From Spinacia oleracea (Eukaryota; Streptophyta; Magnoliopsida; Caryophyllales; Amaranthaceae), in NCBI RefSeq assembly GCF_020520425.1, contig NC_079491.1, positions 3,596,001-3,660,000 on the forward strand: a stretch of DNA of 64,000 nucleotides. The letters run 5' to 3'. Shown here piece after piece: positions 1-12,697 of this stretch (positions are counted from its first letter, which is position 1; each line of letters opens with the position of its first letter). The translations under genes were made by a program, and so were the position numbers. The notes below the pieces were generated by a model. It had not been told where the DNA came from and searched no databases. It saw nothing but the letters and a program-made list of their open reading frames with translations.

Positions 1-207
1 TTAGAGAAGGGGGAAAAAGTCCGCCCTTTCCAAAATTGTGAGAAATGGGTCGGGTTTATGTATCGGGTCGAATGAATGGCAACTAATTTAGCTTAATTAC
101 TAGAACTAAATCTATAATTAGATTCAACACAAGGAAATCATGAAACAGTACATGACTCCATATTATTACAGAAGTTAACTTTCTTTCTTGGCTAACTTGA
201 AACCTCT

Positions 208-449
208 AACGTGGGGAACAAATCATTAATTAAGCCATACATCATTCATGTTTTTATATTTGAAAAGTACAAACACATCAATTCAATTAGTGAACATAAG
301 TCATATGACATTCATATTCTCGTCTTTGAACGTGGGGAACAAATCATTAATTAAGCCATGCATCATTCATGTTCTTATATTTGAAAAGTACAAACACATC
401 AATTCAATTAGTGAACATAAGTCATACGACATTCCTGTTCTCGTCATTG
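208..449. repeat. Tandem duplication, 2 x 121 bp
   Basis: The segment starting AACGTGGGGAACAAATC at 208 recurs at 329 with only a few substitutions, a period of 121 bp. A small ORF crosses both copies but has no recognisable domain and is probably spurious. Confidence 0.9.
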
Positions 450-1036
450 GCAAGACCAGTTGACGCATGTTGACTGTTTCTTGTCATTATTTCTTCTAAT
501 TTATGAGGTTGTATTGCTCGTGTATAAGGGGTTGTGCTTGTAATATCTAAAATAAAGTTTCAGACCGGTTAAATCAGTAGCGAGATAAAGTTTTAACAAA
601 TGCATAAAGTTAATTGCATTGGATGGCAAATGCATCAAGTTGGCTCAGGTTCGGATGAATTTGTTCATATCAATTGTCAAGGCTAATGGATGATCGGTTT
701 ACAAGGGTAGACATACACACATGCAACAAGATATGCATGCCTAGGTTAAGGTACACAAAATCAACATTAACACCAATGAACCCATTCACCTTGTTCCCAA
801 CAAGGCAAAAAAAACCAATTCATATGCATTTATGTTAACATTAATGTCTCATAGGACATAGGATCGCAAAATAACCACTCTTGAAAATTGGAAATGAGAA
901 ACGTCACATCCGAGATTGATTTTGCATTAAACCTTGTTTTCAAGCAAAATTTATAGGCTTGCAAAATATGTCATTTACCTACATAACATAGATTTATGAG
1001 TTTTTTTTCCTGAGATACCTTCGAGATTTCGCGAAA

Positions 1037-1169
1037 TGCACCAAATACGCTCCAAGTTTTCAAAATACATAAACTACCCCTGGTTTTTCAGGAATGCACC
1101 AAATACCTAAATATTAGACGCCTAGACGGTTGTTTATGTATTTTGAAAACTTTGAGGTTATTTGTTGCA
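1037..1169. repeat. Fold-back (inverted) repeat, MITE-like
   Basis: Arms of about 38 bp, at 1037-1074 and 1132-1169, are imperfect reverse complements (TTTTCAAAATACATAAAC against GTTTATGTATTTTGAAAA). I could not fix a target-site duplication, so the class is open. Confidence 0.6.
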
Positions 1170-1571
1170 TTTTACAAAACGTAAGGGCATTTCATGAAAA
1201 AACCGTAAGATCTATAATCATCATCTACACCAAGGAACTGGATTGAGCTCCGAGGTGCAATCTAAGACGCATTATTGGACGCTTTTCAGTATGTGTGTGA
1301 ATGCATACATGAGATTAATGAGAAGGGGAAGTTCTTGTAGAAGCTACTTCATAAGATTTCTTCATTTTTCTGTTCACTGTAACTTTAAATACACTACACT
1401 GAACATAAAAAGGTTACAAAACTTGAGGTGAGAAAAATAATAACACCTCATTAGAATACATGATATATAACTCGGGATCGAATTTACAAGAAATGAGCAT
1501 GCAAATTGGTGCATTAATAATCCTTTTTTCATTCTTGTATGACAAAATGCATCCATAATCTGAATGAATGA

Positions 1572-4500
1572 TCAGGGCTCATGGCTGTTCACCCTACTGT
1601 GAAGCTCCAGCATCTCTTGATGGTTCGGATCAACAGAAAGTGCGGCTCTGCAATCCCGAAGTGCGCCCATGACATCACCGATGTGTTCATGGAAAGCTGC
1701 TCGTAGGTGAAGAAGGTGTACATCGGCTTTGAATGAAATCGCCCTTGAGAGTTCTTCAATGGCTTCCTTCTCCTTGTGGCTGTCCATCAAAACTGCCCCA
1801 AAAAAACAGAATTCAGTATTGCATATTGACTAGATTGTAGCATCAAAGTATGTCTTGAAGACCCGCTATTGACCCGCAACCCGTTTTGACCCACCCATTA
1901 TTGACCCGCTAAAAATGACCAGCTCTTTAACCGACCCACTTTGACCCACACCGACCCAGGCCCGACCCGCTTTTGACCTGCACCGACCCTGACCCAACCC
2001 GCCCGATAACCAGGTCTAATTTCTTCTGTCAATTATCACTAACCCGGTGCCTCAAAATGAAGCTCTAGCCTAGGCAGGGGTAACGGAAATGGGAGGTACA
2101 TACCCTCGGGAAACTACTTCAAACTTTTTAATTTTTCTAAGAACATGATGCTTCACAAAAAATAAATTAGGGGTGGGCTAGTGAGACGTTAGCTTTTAGT
2201 CCTATGTAGGGCGTTTCTTAAAAAAAAAGGTTTCAGTTCCAATAAGTTCAGGTTAGATAAGTTGAATAGAACGCACCCGTAATGCGAAGCTAGAGAAATT
2301 GCTAAGGCTCTCTTCCAACTCTGGTGAGTTGAAGATTTGACATGGACCATAACTATAGAAACATTTTTGAGAAGGATCTTGTAATTCAAAGTTTCAAAGA
2401 GGAGCATGCTTGGAAATGAACTATGGAAGATAGACCACAATTTGAGGCACCCCGAGGAGCACGATGAGAGAATTGGGTATGGCAAGTAATTCTTTGCAAA
2501 ACACACCAAGGCTCCGTTTAGTTTGGTGTAAAACGTTTTCAGTGAAAAATAATTTTCCATGGAAAACATTTTCCAAGGAAAAACACAATTCCAAACTAGT
2601 TTTCCTTTGTTTGGTCCCTTATAAGAAAATTCATAGAAAACAGGAGAAGATGGGAGAAGATGGGTGAAGATCGATGGGAAGAAGGAAGCGAGAGGTAAGG
2701 AGAAAATGTGGAAAAGTGGTTCCCTTCCTCTGAGGGAGTTATGAAAAATTGTTTTTCATCCCTTGCCAAACCAAACAACGTAAAATGATTGAAAAGGTGA
2801 TTTTTTTTCTTCTATGAAAGCGTTTTATAACACTCCCCAAGAGTTGTAGGATATTATACCATTTTATTTACGCTTCCTTTTTTCAAATAGAATTTTAGTA
2901 AAGGATATCAGATCTCTGTATCTCATTATTCTTGCTGATTGAACTTTGGAGAACTACTCCTATAACAAATGACATCAAGGACAACCTGGAAAAATACTTT
3001 CAACCACTAAATAGAAAAGGCAAACAGGAATCAAACAAGCTACAAAACCCCCCAACAACACCTTCCAAAACCCAATTATAAGTGTTCCAACCCAACCATA
3101 GAGCTTTATTATGCAGAAAGTTAAACAAAGTTTCTTACCTGCAGCTCGATAACGGTAAGGATATACTCGAAGTGGATCTAATCTGGTAACCATTTCCAGG
3201 TCAGCCTTGGTCAAGTCCCGATCACAATACTCTGACCTCTTTTCATATGCAGATGCATTGTTCTGCGCCTTTTCAATCAGCTTTGTCATTTCTTCATATG
3301 CAGCAGTCTTCTCATTTCTTAGATATTGAACCCGTGCAAGGCCTTGATGAGCTCGAGTATGTCGGATCTTAAGAGCGTTAACATAGCAATCAGCTGCTAA
3401 GTCGTATTTCCCACAGTCTACATAGACGCTCCCTAGATTGTTCAGAGCCTGCCATGTTTAAACTTTTTAGCATGTGTTGGGTAGTGGACATGGGAAAAAC
3501 AATCACAGCATGTACTTTAACAGTTAAATTTCCTGTCGACAGTGCAGGGGTGATCAAAATTCGGGCCGGGACGGGTTTAAACAACAAAAATCATGCCCAA
3601 ACCCATAAATTTGGTGCGGGCTTTTCGGGCTGTGCTCGACTGCTCGGGCTTTGGATCTAACAAAGCGTATTTGAGGCTGCCTACTTTGATTCTCTAAAAC
3701 CCGCCTTTCATTCAAGAGTGGATGATTGACCTACTGAAGAAAAAAAATTCCTTGCCTACTCGAGAAGCTGATTGAAGAAGAAGATATGAAAGAGATCAAA
3801 CAATTCCAGGTCTTTCTAAATAAAATGAGTGGACTGTTAATCAGAGCGTAGCCTTGCTATGCTAAAGGAATGGATTTCCTCTTTTGTGAGTGACCTGATC
3901 CGGGCTTTGGTCTAAAAAAGCGTATTTGAGGCTGCCCAAATTCCCAAACCCGTACTTGTTCGGGTTGGGTCGGGTCGGGTCGGGCCAGCGGACCGGGCTA
4001 TAGTTGATCAGGTCTACTAGAACAATGTCTGCACTAGGAATCGAGGATCCACGGAGAGAAAATCTAGGAGTATGTAGCCTATGACTATGCAAAGACTAAG
4101 TTAGATTTTACTGAAATGTGTAAAGCCACAGCCAGTTATAGGCCATCCCAGTCAAATGCCAAGTTGTTGACTGCCCAGAAAACCATACCTGACCTTTTCG
4201 CAGCCTATCTGAAGGGCATTTCAGGGCATCTTCAAGAAGTGTAATAACAGCCGAAGAGCATGTCGGATCTTGACTAGAGTCAGCCAAAGCATAAGCTTTC
4301 AAGAAGAAAGCCTCAAATGATCTCTTGAGTTTTATAGACTCTTCCGCCTTGCGAAGCCCTTCCTCACAGTGGCCAGTATCATACAGTATCCAGCCTTCAT
4401 AAACCAGACGCTCATCTTCACTTGATGCATGTTGACGAGCTAACTGCAAACTTCTCATTGCTGCTTCTGGACAATTTAACCTGGTTGAGAACAGAATTAG

Positions 4501-7314
4501 ATGCCTGTAAAAGCTAACAGCACTCTGTATATAATGTAAGATTTTACCCTGTCCTAGTTTTCAATACCTAAAAAGAAGGGCAAGGAAATGTTTTTCCTGG
4601 TTCACATAATGTAAAGCCTATCATAAATTCAGAATACGCAAATTTAACTTATCCATGCTTCAAAATTCCCGCTACATCTACTTAGAGACTTAAGAGAAAA
4701 GGACAAGCATCTAGATTGTCAGTATAAATAGGCACTAAGGCTCCGTATGATTTGGTGTAAAACGTTTACAGTGCAAAATGATTTTCCATGGAAAACATTT
4801 TTCAAGAGAAAACACAATTCCAAACTAGTTTTCATTTGTTTGGTTCCTTAAAAGAAAATGGGAGAAGATGGTGAAGATTGAGGGGGAGGTAAGGAGGAAA
4901 CGTGGTTTCTTTCCCTTTCAAATGGAAAAGGTTTTTCACCTTTGAGGAAGTTATGGGAAATTTGTTTTTCATCCTTGCCAAACCAAACAACGTAAAATGA
5001 TTAAAAGGGGAAAATCGTTTTCCATGAAAACGTTTTACACCCTACCAATCGGAGCCTAAGAGGTACTGATCTACTTTACTAGGATCTACACACCAGTGGA
5101 AGGGGTATGTTTAGTAATTTGGTTTACAAGTTACAAAAATGATTCTCTTAATTGCTAAAGTTTCTGCTGAGTTAGGACCCTTTTTGTGTATTTGATTGAC
5201 AATGTAAAAGTTGACTCCAAAGACAAGGGCAATTGTTAGACCTAAGGGCACTGCAAACACAGTAATATATATACTGAACAAAAAAATTAGGGTAAAAATT
5301 CCCCGTTTAAAAGCTAATCCACGATATTCGAAGTAGAGCATACCTAAGGAGAAGTAATGATTGTCTGAAGTACAGGACACCTTTAGCTGCATCAGATTCA
5401 AGCATCTGGTAAATTACAGATAAAGATCCAATATCATCAACTGAAGACCACCGATCATATAACTTCAACCAACAGTCTGCAGTAGTCCAATTCTCGACAT
5501 GCTCACGCACCAACATACGAAGTTTGGTTGCTGCAACACGGCCCTCAAACATTCTATATCCAGGAGAAAGAGTGAGAATAGCCTGAACATCACAAAAAGC
5601 TGCTTCATAATTTTCTAGGGCTAAATAGAAGCAAAATCTGAGCTCCAAACACTCTAAAGCTAGTTTAAAACCAAGAACACGGTTTATTTCACCAATTGCA
5701 GCTTCAGCCTCTTGTTTCCTCATCAAAGATGCAGCCCTATACATGTACGGATAAGTAAGTGTTGGGTCTAAATCCGTTGCTTTTTCAAGGTCATCCCACC
5801 TTTTATCTCCTTCATAATAAAGGGATCTTTCTTGGTACATCCATCCCAAAGGAGTTGAAGATAAAACTAAAGAATTAAGCTTCTCAAAAGCCCAACTTTT
5901 TTTACCCTTATTGTAACTTATTCTAGCCAAACCAGCAATTGAGTATGTATGTCCTTCTTTTACGGCTTTCTGGAAAAGCTCTTCAGCTTCATCATATTCT
6001 TTCCGTAGAAGCCTCGCGCAACCTAGTTGATGAAAAGCTAACATCTTTTGTCTATTATTCTTCGCAGATTGCACCAAACGTTCCAAGAATAACACAGTTA
6101 TGTCAGAACTAGCATCAAGGCTCATGGAAACTTCACTCAATAAACTGAAGAGTGAGAATGAGGCTTGTCCAACTACAATAGACAGTTGTTCCCCATTTGC
6201 ATTGCCTAAAATTTCCACAACCCTATCATCATTTAAACAATCGGGAAGATCGTGCAGAAAAACCTGCAAACAAGAGGCTGCTAGAATTGGAGAATTCTCC
6301 TCAATTGCACACTCTAGAAGATCAACTGCATCTTGCCTGGTGGAAACAAGTGAAGCGAGTTTCCTATCACATGTATCTTTCAAGCTTTCACAGCAGAACT
6401 TGTTAGCAAATATCAACATCTCTACAAGTAAATCCGGGGAAACTTCATTCAAACATCCAGTCTTACTAAAGTCACTGATTTCTCTCATACCGTTAACTGA
6501 TATATTGTTTTCAGAGAAATCTATTTCTTCACAGTATGATTCAGTAAAGCAACCATTCAACATAGCACAAAATGGAGATGAAAGATTAGCCATTTTTTGT
6601 CTGTCACAATTTACTCTCTCATTCCCAATCCGAAAAACAACACTGTCATCACTTTCATTCCCACTGATGGATGCTTCCTCGGAGGACCGTGAACTGGTGC
6701 TGTTAATTTGAAGTTCAGATGCAACATCAATTGGCCCGGTTTCTCTAGCACATTTACTACAAGAACCAAGTAAGTCAAAGACAAAGTCCTCTCCTTTTTT
6801 CTCATACTTCAACCATGCCCCAAATATAATCTTCTCATGGACACTACTAGCCTTAAGCCACGCAGTCCGAAGACTTCTACGCATCAATTTAACCTCTCCT
6901 AATCCCCTAAACACCTGAAACTGTAGCAAATACAAACTTGACCTCTCATTCAACGGACACGATTCGAGCTCTTCATGAATTTGAGCTAAAACTTGTACAT
7001 AATCAAGAGGCTTAAAGTGCGCGACAATTGGCGGTTCAGGAACCTTGACAAGTGATCCTCTACAAACAAATTCCAAATAAACAACTACCAATCAACAATA
7101 TGAACAACAAGAACAACCACAACAATCATCTAAATTTGCTGAAATTCACATCAATCAAGTAAAATTGAAGAAATGCTACTTACATTGAGGAAGATGCTTG
7201 AGCTGCAGCTACCTTAGAAAATTTCCCTCTCTCAACTTGAAGCCATGACTGTGGATTTAGTACATTGAGATGAAGTGTTTCTTTACAAGATTCAGAATTA
7301 AATATTGTCCTCAT
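1572..7314 (-). CDS. EOL1: ETO1-like protein (BTB/TPR substrate adaptor of type-2 ACC synthase turnover)
   Basis: Five coding exons on the minus strand fit GT-AG rules and phase: 7314-7184, 7059-5344, 4480-4189, 3448-3139 and 1792-1572. They total 2670 nt, or 889 aa, close to the family's usual length. The N-terminus (MRTIFNSESCKE, then NPQSWLQVERGK) and the conserved stretch IHEELESCPLNERSSLYLLQ identify the ETO1/EOL family, and the start resembles EOL1 more than ETO1. A BTB domain lies at about residues 183-290 (VVFRIGNERV onward). TPR repeats fill about 390-889, including a final one in DPNHQEMLELHSRVNS. In the family these proteins bridge CUL3 ubiquitin ligase to type-2 ACC synthases and so limit ethylene synthesis; that role is inferred here. 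Introns 2-4 carry transposon relics. The frame is intact. Confidence 0.93.
1855..2018. mobile_element. Partial GC-rich hAT-like MITE (CGGGTC family) in EOL1 intron 4
   Basis: A run of GACCCG/GACCCA units ends in GATAACCAGGTCTA. That matches, in the same orientation, the right terminus of the complete copy at 49351-49746. The left terminal repeat is missing, so this copy is truncated. Confidence 0.6.
2510..2840. mobile_element. PIF/Harbinger-like MITE copy 1 (EOL1 intron 4)
   Basis: It begins GGCTCCGTTTAGTTTGGTGT, continues with TAAAACGTTTTC, and shares its internal sequence with copies at 4739-5056 and 40960-41307. The right terminus is decayed, so the end is approximate. Confidence 0.65.
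3545..4016. mobile_element. Decayed CGGGTC-family element in EOL1 intron 3
   Basis: The left part (AGGGGTGATCAAAATTCGGG) matches the reverse complement of the element at 25531-25737, and the right part ends GTTGATCAGGTCTA. The phrase AAAGCGTATTTGAGGCTGCC occurs twice inside, at about 3662 and 3917, so the copy is rearranged or is two fused copies. I saw no target-site duplication. Confidence 0.5.
4739..5056. mobile_element. PIF/Harbinger-like MITE copy 2 (EOL1 intron 2)
   Basis: Terminal inverted repeats GGCTCCG...CGGAGCC are flanked by a TAA duplication (4736-4738 and 5057-5059). TAA/TTA 3-bp target sites are the mark of PIF/Harbinger (Tourist-like) MITEs. It has no coding capacity. Confidence 0.8.
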
Positions 7315-7930
7315 TGGACATAAGGCTCGGAACAATTCCCAGATCTCCACAATAGGCAAATGTGAGACCTCCCTCCTAGCTATTCAGCCAGGGGGAAGAA
7401 TCTAGACTTTTTAGGGTTAAATTCCCTACAACAAAAGGTGGAATTTTTACACAAATTCACCCAAAAAACCCCAATTAAATTTACACATACAAAACCTTCA
7501 AAAACATCCCATCACACAGAAGAAGAAAAAAAGATAACTTTTTCTACTATTTTACATACACTTTGTGGTGAACTTTACACTTTTATAAGCCCAGAAAACA
7601 CCAAAAGAATCTCTACCATAAACAAAAAACCAAATTAAACCTAACCCACATCACATAAACTAAAACCAACCAATTTTGTTTTACCTAATCCACCAAAATG
7701 GGGAGAGAAATAAGGAGATTAACCCAGAAATCTCTGGATTTGTTGCTGCAAAAACAACCCAGAAAAATTACACTGGAGCTAAAACAAGAAAAGTGAAGTA
7801 ACCCCAGAAATTAATTAGCTTGAATTCAAATACCCAGTTGAACAAAATGGGGAAATGAGCTTGTAGGCGTGAGATCAAAGTGTGAGAAAGAGAGAGAGAA
7901 TGAGAATCCAAAGGATGAAATTTCTCACTT
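7315..7930 (-). promoter_or_regulatory. 5' leader and proximal promoter of the EOL1-type gene
   Basis: This region lies upstream of the ATG at 7314. It holds an AACCCTAA telo-box-like word (minus strand, about 7410-7420) and CT-rich tracts on the minus strand (about 7880-7905) typical of plant 5' UTRs. No convincing exon was found; a leader intron is possible. I could not place a transcription start. Confidence 0.4.
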
Positions 7931-8492
7931 TTCTATCTTCCCCCTTTTTGTTTGTTGGTTGAATGTGAAAAAGTTATTAACTTTATTAATTATAGACTAT
8001 AGAATAGCATGTTTGTTTTTCCCTCCTTTATTTTTTCATTTTCTTTTTCCGTATTGCTCACTTTTCCTTGCAACTCTGATTTCTTCCGTTGGAGAAACCC
8101 AGAAAAGATTTGCAGCTTGCTGTGTTTGGTCAGAATTCAGGACTAGGGAAAAATACGTCATTAATTAAAATAATAAAATATGTTGAGTTTTATTAAGACA
8201 TTAAAAAACACTCATAAGTAATTTAGATGTGATTTAATTTTACTACAGAGTAAGCTATTTCGTCCTAAAATGTTTTAAAGTTTGACCTTGTTCTCATAAT
8301 TTATAAAAAATAATACATTCATGCGGGATCTTGTTAATTCGATTGAATGAATAATTTAAGAATATCAACTTTTTATAAGTATAAGTTGGAGAAACCATAA
8401 AAATACAAATGGGGGTAAACATTTAAGAATAGAGGGAGTAACTAAGCTAGTCGACAACTCGACCTTGGCAAGAGATCAATATACAAAGTAAA

Positions 8493-8813
8493 TACTCCCT
8501 CTGTCCCGGAATACTCGCATCGGTTAGACCGACACATAGTTTAAGGCAATTTAATTGACTTATTATTTTGTGGTAGTTGACATAGATTATTTTTTAAATG
8601 TATCAACTTTTTGAGGGTGCTGGATGGTGGGTGTAATTTTTTAAATATTTTTTAGATGTTAGAAATATAAGAGGGACCTTAAATAAGTGAGAGAACCAAT
8701 ATAAAATTAGAAAAAAAAAAAATATGTCATTTACAAAAACGGTATAAGTATTTCGGGACAACCTTGTAAGAAAAACGGTACGACCGTACAATTATTTCGG
8801 GATAGGGGGAGTA
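8493..8813. mobile_element. Stowaway-like MITE
   Basis: It begins TACTCCCTCTGTCCCGGAAT and ends ATTTCGGGATAGGGGGAGTA, the classic Stowaway/mariner terminal repeat within TA. Coding capacity is absent. Confidence 0.75.
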
Positions 8814-10325
8814 AGTTTAAACTTTAGAAAAAGGAAGTTGAAGAATATTTTAAACAAAGGATTGTATGATAATTAAATGCAATTAATATTCTTGGTGATT
8901 AAACAGAGATGTGGTGGTGAATGGGTGATTGGTGTAAGGTGGGTAAAGGTGAAAACGACGACGTTTGTGCATGTGAACAGCAAGGATTGTGGACCCCACA
9001 GCTGAACAAAGATGAAATGCCAGAAATGGGTATAGTGGGTCACCTTGACTTTGATGATTGTTGATTTGAATACATAATAATGGCAGAGAGATGGAAAAAA
9101 AAACAGAAATAAATAAAGTGAATTAATTAATATTTAATTAAATAATTAGTTTAATTGTAGTAATACAGAGTGGAAATTATTCTCACATGTGTATGATTCC
9201 CACGGATGAACAAGAGTGGATAGTGATTGGAGTTAGATGAATGTCATCTTCAATCAATTTCGTGTACTCCACATTTGTGTGATGCAAAGTGGCAATGGTG
9301 AATAATGTAAATTTTTAAGAGGAAGAAAACAAGTTATGGTAGGTACTTTGGTCTGTTTCGTAATTGTTTTATCGTCGCTGAAAGTAATCTTAATTAATAT
9401 GAGATACTTTTTCGATTACGCTTAGATATTTTCGACTTTTTGTTGTTTGCTATTTTTTCAAATATGTTTGAAATTTGTTGAGTACTATTTTGAATCCATT
9501 TACATTCACAATGTTATATTTTATCGAACTTTAATACTTTTATTTATGGTTTATGATGGAATAGCATCAATGTTGACCATGTAGTTGTTCATATCCTTGA
9601 ACTTGAAACCTTGGTAGTTGGATTAGCCTTGATTTGAACAAACAAATCCACTCAAACGTACTAAAATCAGAATAATCGTTTGAAAATATAGCAATTTACA
9701 TTTATTTTTTTAGATTATAAGTTTATTATACACAAAGTGATATAGGTCGTGATAATAGTTTTCCATTGAATACAGAGTAATTTGTGACATAGTTATTCTC
9801 AATTTGGCTACTTTTTAGTAAGTTGCTAGGAGTAAGTTTGCTTCTTTACGTTCCATTGTTGTTTTATACTTCGTATTATACTCTTTTCAGCTCAAAATTA
9901 GCCAAGTTTATGATCAATTCAAGTTCATTGTAATTCACCCATTCGAAAGGATGGCATCAGGTAGTTCGCTTGTTTTTTCTTTCCTTATAAAAAAATAGAA
10001 CTAAAAATAAATTGACCAATTCAAGTTCAATTTACAAGTATAGGAATACATTTTTTCTGACCTTCAACAAATAAGTTAATGCATGATGTCTTATTTCACT
10101 TGGGCTGATCTCTATGCATGATGGCTTATTTAACTTGGGCTGATCTCTTAAAAGAGATTGGGCCCTTAGAGTCTTGGACTGGTCATATTGTGCATGGATT
10201 AGTGGGTTACATTACATTAATCCCAAAGGCTAAAACAAAAAGGACAAACTATTGTAGATTTGTAGCCGTTTGAGGTTGACCTTTTGAGCCGTTGTGAAAC
10301 TTTGGTACAACGAATTTGACTAAAT

Positions 10326-10435
10326 GAGAGGGATGGATAGCTCAGTTGGTTAGAGTTTCTATCCCGGTTCCAAATGATCCTGGAATCGATTCTCATCCCC
10401 ACCCTTGTAGCACATTTGCACAAAAAAAAAAAAAA
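10326..10435 (+). mobile_element. tRNA-derived SINE with perfect target-site duplication
   Basis: The head looks like a tRNA, with an A box (TAGCTCAGTTGGTTAGAG) and a B box (GGAATCGATTCTC), but it is followed by a poly-A tail and flanked by direct repeats GACTAAAT at 10318-10325 and 10436-10443. These marks indicate retroposition, so it is a SINE and not a functional tRNA gene. Confidence 0.85.
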
Positions 10436-11018
10436 GACTAAATTCAAGATTTCTTTTTGTTTTCAGTTCATGCACCAAAGGATGTTTTTTCAGGCAATAT
10501 AAGTTCAAGTAAGTTAAAATAAAATAAGTTTAACCAAACAGTTTATGTTTGTGTCCATTTTAGGCCGGGAAATGATAAATCCAAGGAAAATTTTTACTTT
10601 TTTCAAGGAAATCAACTTTTAAAAAATGTGGATTTCCTTGGAAGAAATAAAATTTTCTTTGGATTTATCACTTTCCTTTTAGGCCACGGACAAATAAATA
10701 GAGATAATAAGGTAAGTAAAATTATAAATGGTAAAGTACGGACAAAGAGCTTCATTAATCATGAGTAATGTTATATCTAGCTCCTTTATTAGCATTTGTT
10801 AATGTCCACAGATTGAAAAAGACCATGATTTCATCCCCCATTTTCAAAATGCAGCCAACTTTTGTACTTTATTTGTAGTCATCATGTAAATGTAGGCCTT
10901 TCTTAAGTTCTACTTGTATTTTTAAGTCAAAAATAACTAACTAAGACATCTATCTTTTTGTAAGCATGCAAAATAATTACAACAACGAGTTTTATTATGA
11001 CCATGTGTTTGGTATGGG

Positions 11019-11546
11019 CAGTGGCGGAGTCAGAATTTTTTTTTTGGGGTGTCGGCAGTGACGTTCCCAAGATTTTTAGAGTATTGTGTCGGGTGATCCT
11101 CCACAACACACAATATATTACTAAAGAAAAATGTATCGTCCTTAAATTAATCAATATTCATATTACAATCGTACAAAATTATTACAATTATTCTCTACGG
11201 TTTTCATATGTGTGGTGAAAACTGAAAAGAATAACTTAATTTAAGAGAGCGGGTACTTGAATTCAAAACTTTAAGAGACCAGTTGTTTCTAAAGATTGCT
11301 CTCTTAAGATAATCCCTCTAGAGTTATTCAAAATTCTAGAGAACGGTTGTTTCTAAAGACTGTTATCTTCGGATTTCTCTATAGTATACTGATCTCTTAC
11401 TTATGGAGCGGGTGTTTTTAAGTATAAACTAAGAGATCGATTCTCTATAATACCAGGTCTCTTAGCTCTCAGCTATAAGTATTTTTTTTCCAGTTTTTTT
11501 TGGGGGGTCGGTGGACCCCCCATGCACCTACCTAGCTTCGCCACTG
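11019..11546. mobile_element. Non-autonomous hAT element (CAGTGGCGGAG termini)
   Basis: It starts CAGTGGCGGAGTCAGAATTT and ends TAGCTTCGCCACTG, with perfect 8-bp direct repeats GGTATGGG at 11011-11018 and 11547-11554. The 8-bp duplication is diagnostic of hAT. The 528-bp interior is full of CTCTTA/TAAGAG words and has no transposase. Confidence 0.88.
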
Positions 11547-12459
11547 GGTATGGGAAGTGATTTTGGCACATTCACCGTGAGAGCACAATTTTATGTGTTC
11601 CACTTACATCGAGGTATGACATATGTAAAATGATGACCGATAGTACGGAATGAGAAACCACACTTGACACTTCATTCTATCATTGTATGAGGAGACTGTT
11701 CCATATTTGAACCAGCAACTTAATTTCAGATCGATGACCAATGTGCCCATTTCTAGCCATTTTGACTTTTTTTTTTTTTAATTCTTGTTATTTTATGGTC
11801 CTTTTTTTTTAATTTCTTAATCATATACTTAATTATCAACTTGAAGACTTTGCAACTTAGTCTTATTTTTAATAACGCCAACACTATAGTCCGTCTATTC
11901 ATAAATAATCGTTTCTTGGATATTTAAACAATAATTAAGTAGGAAGTAAAATTTTAGCTCTTCCCTCAAAAAAAAGTAAATTTTAGCTCAACTAATGTAA
12001 CAGTGAAATTCTCCCATCACCTTCCACTTTCGCTACAAATTATGTACTCCGTATCTCACATGAAAATAATAAGTCCAGAATGCAAGTCCTCTTACATAGT
12101 ACTTCTCATATAATTAAAAAAGTTTTATTCATATATTTTACATGTCAAAGACATAACATAAAAATTATTACCAGACAGAGTAGTGCCCAAATTTGACTTG
12201 ACCTGAGATCAACTTGATAAAATCGAATAATACGGTCACACGTTGTCACGTTGATCACATAGACTAATAATGTATGTTTAACCAAAGTCAATGTTACCCG
12301 ACTTGATTAGACCCGACCCAAAACTTAACCATGCATTCGATATGATCCAATTTTGTTGTTTACATGGATTTTCATTTAGGCAACTTCGAACATTTGAAAG
12401 AGAGCCCTAGAAGAAACCAAATCCAGTCTTTACACAAAATTATTAAAAAAACGGCACAT

Positions 12460-12479
12460 TTCTGGAATCTTCCACGTCA
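12460..12479 (+). promoter_or_regulatory. Composite heat-shock element and UPR-type box upstream of LIFEGUARD
   Basis: TTC-n2-GAA-n2-TTC (12460-12472) is a perfect three-unit heat-shock element. It overlaps by one base CCACGTCA (12472-12479), the reverse complement of the bZIP/UPR element TGACGTGG. It lies about 220 bp before the ATG at 12698. Function is inferred from the motifs only. Confidence 0.55.
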
Positions 12480-12697
12480 TCATCCTCGTCTTTAATCACC
12501 GCCTTCATAGAAACGGGTAGAAGAAGAAGACGACGACTTCTCAAGAACTTTCGTTCATCCTTTTCTCTCTCCACAAAACCCCATCAAATTCCCACTCTTT
12601 CGCTATCATAAAAAAGGAAACCTAAAAAACTAGGAAACTCCAAACCCCATTTTCTGTCTCTCCTCTGAAACAAGCAAGAAATCGTCATTCATTCATC

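Larger units (their letters stand above)
1..1571. other. Intergenic region 3' of the EOL1-type gene
   Basis: I see no convincing coding exon here. It holds a 121-bp tandem duplication (208-449) and a fold-back repeat (1037-1169), described separately. The remainder is AT-rich and unassigned. The last few hundred bases should include the 3' UTR of the minus-strand gene that stops at 1572. Confidence 0.6.
8814..12440. other. Intergenic region between EOL1 and LIFEGUARD genes
   Basis: Apart from the SINE (10326-10435) and the hAT element (11019-11546) I see no gene. The remainder is AT-rich with simple poly-A and poly-T tracts. Confidence 0.6.

Noticed and set aside
6100-6711. 203-aa plus-strand ORF
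   Set aside because: It is the antisense shadow of EOL1 exon 2, whose minus-strand product is clearly conserved.
10331-10405. Possible tRNA gene (A and B boxes present)
   Set aside because: It is followed directly by a poly-A tract and flanked by 8-bp direct repeats, so it is the head of a SINE.
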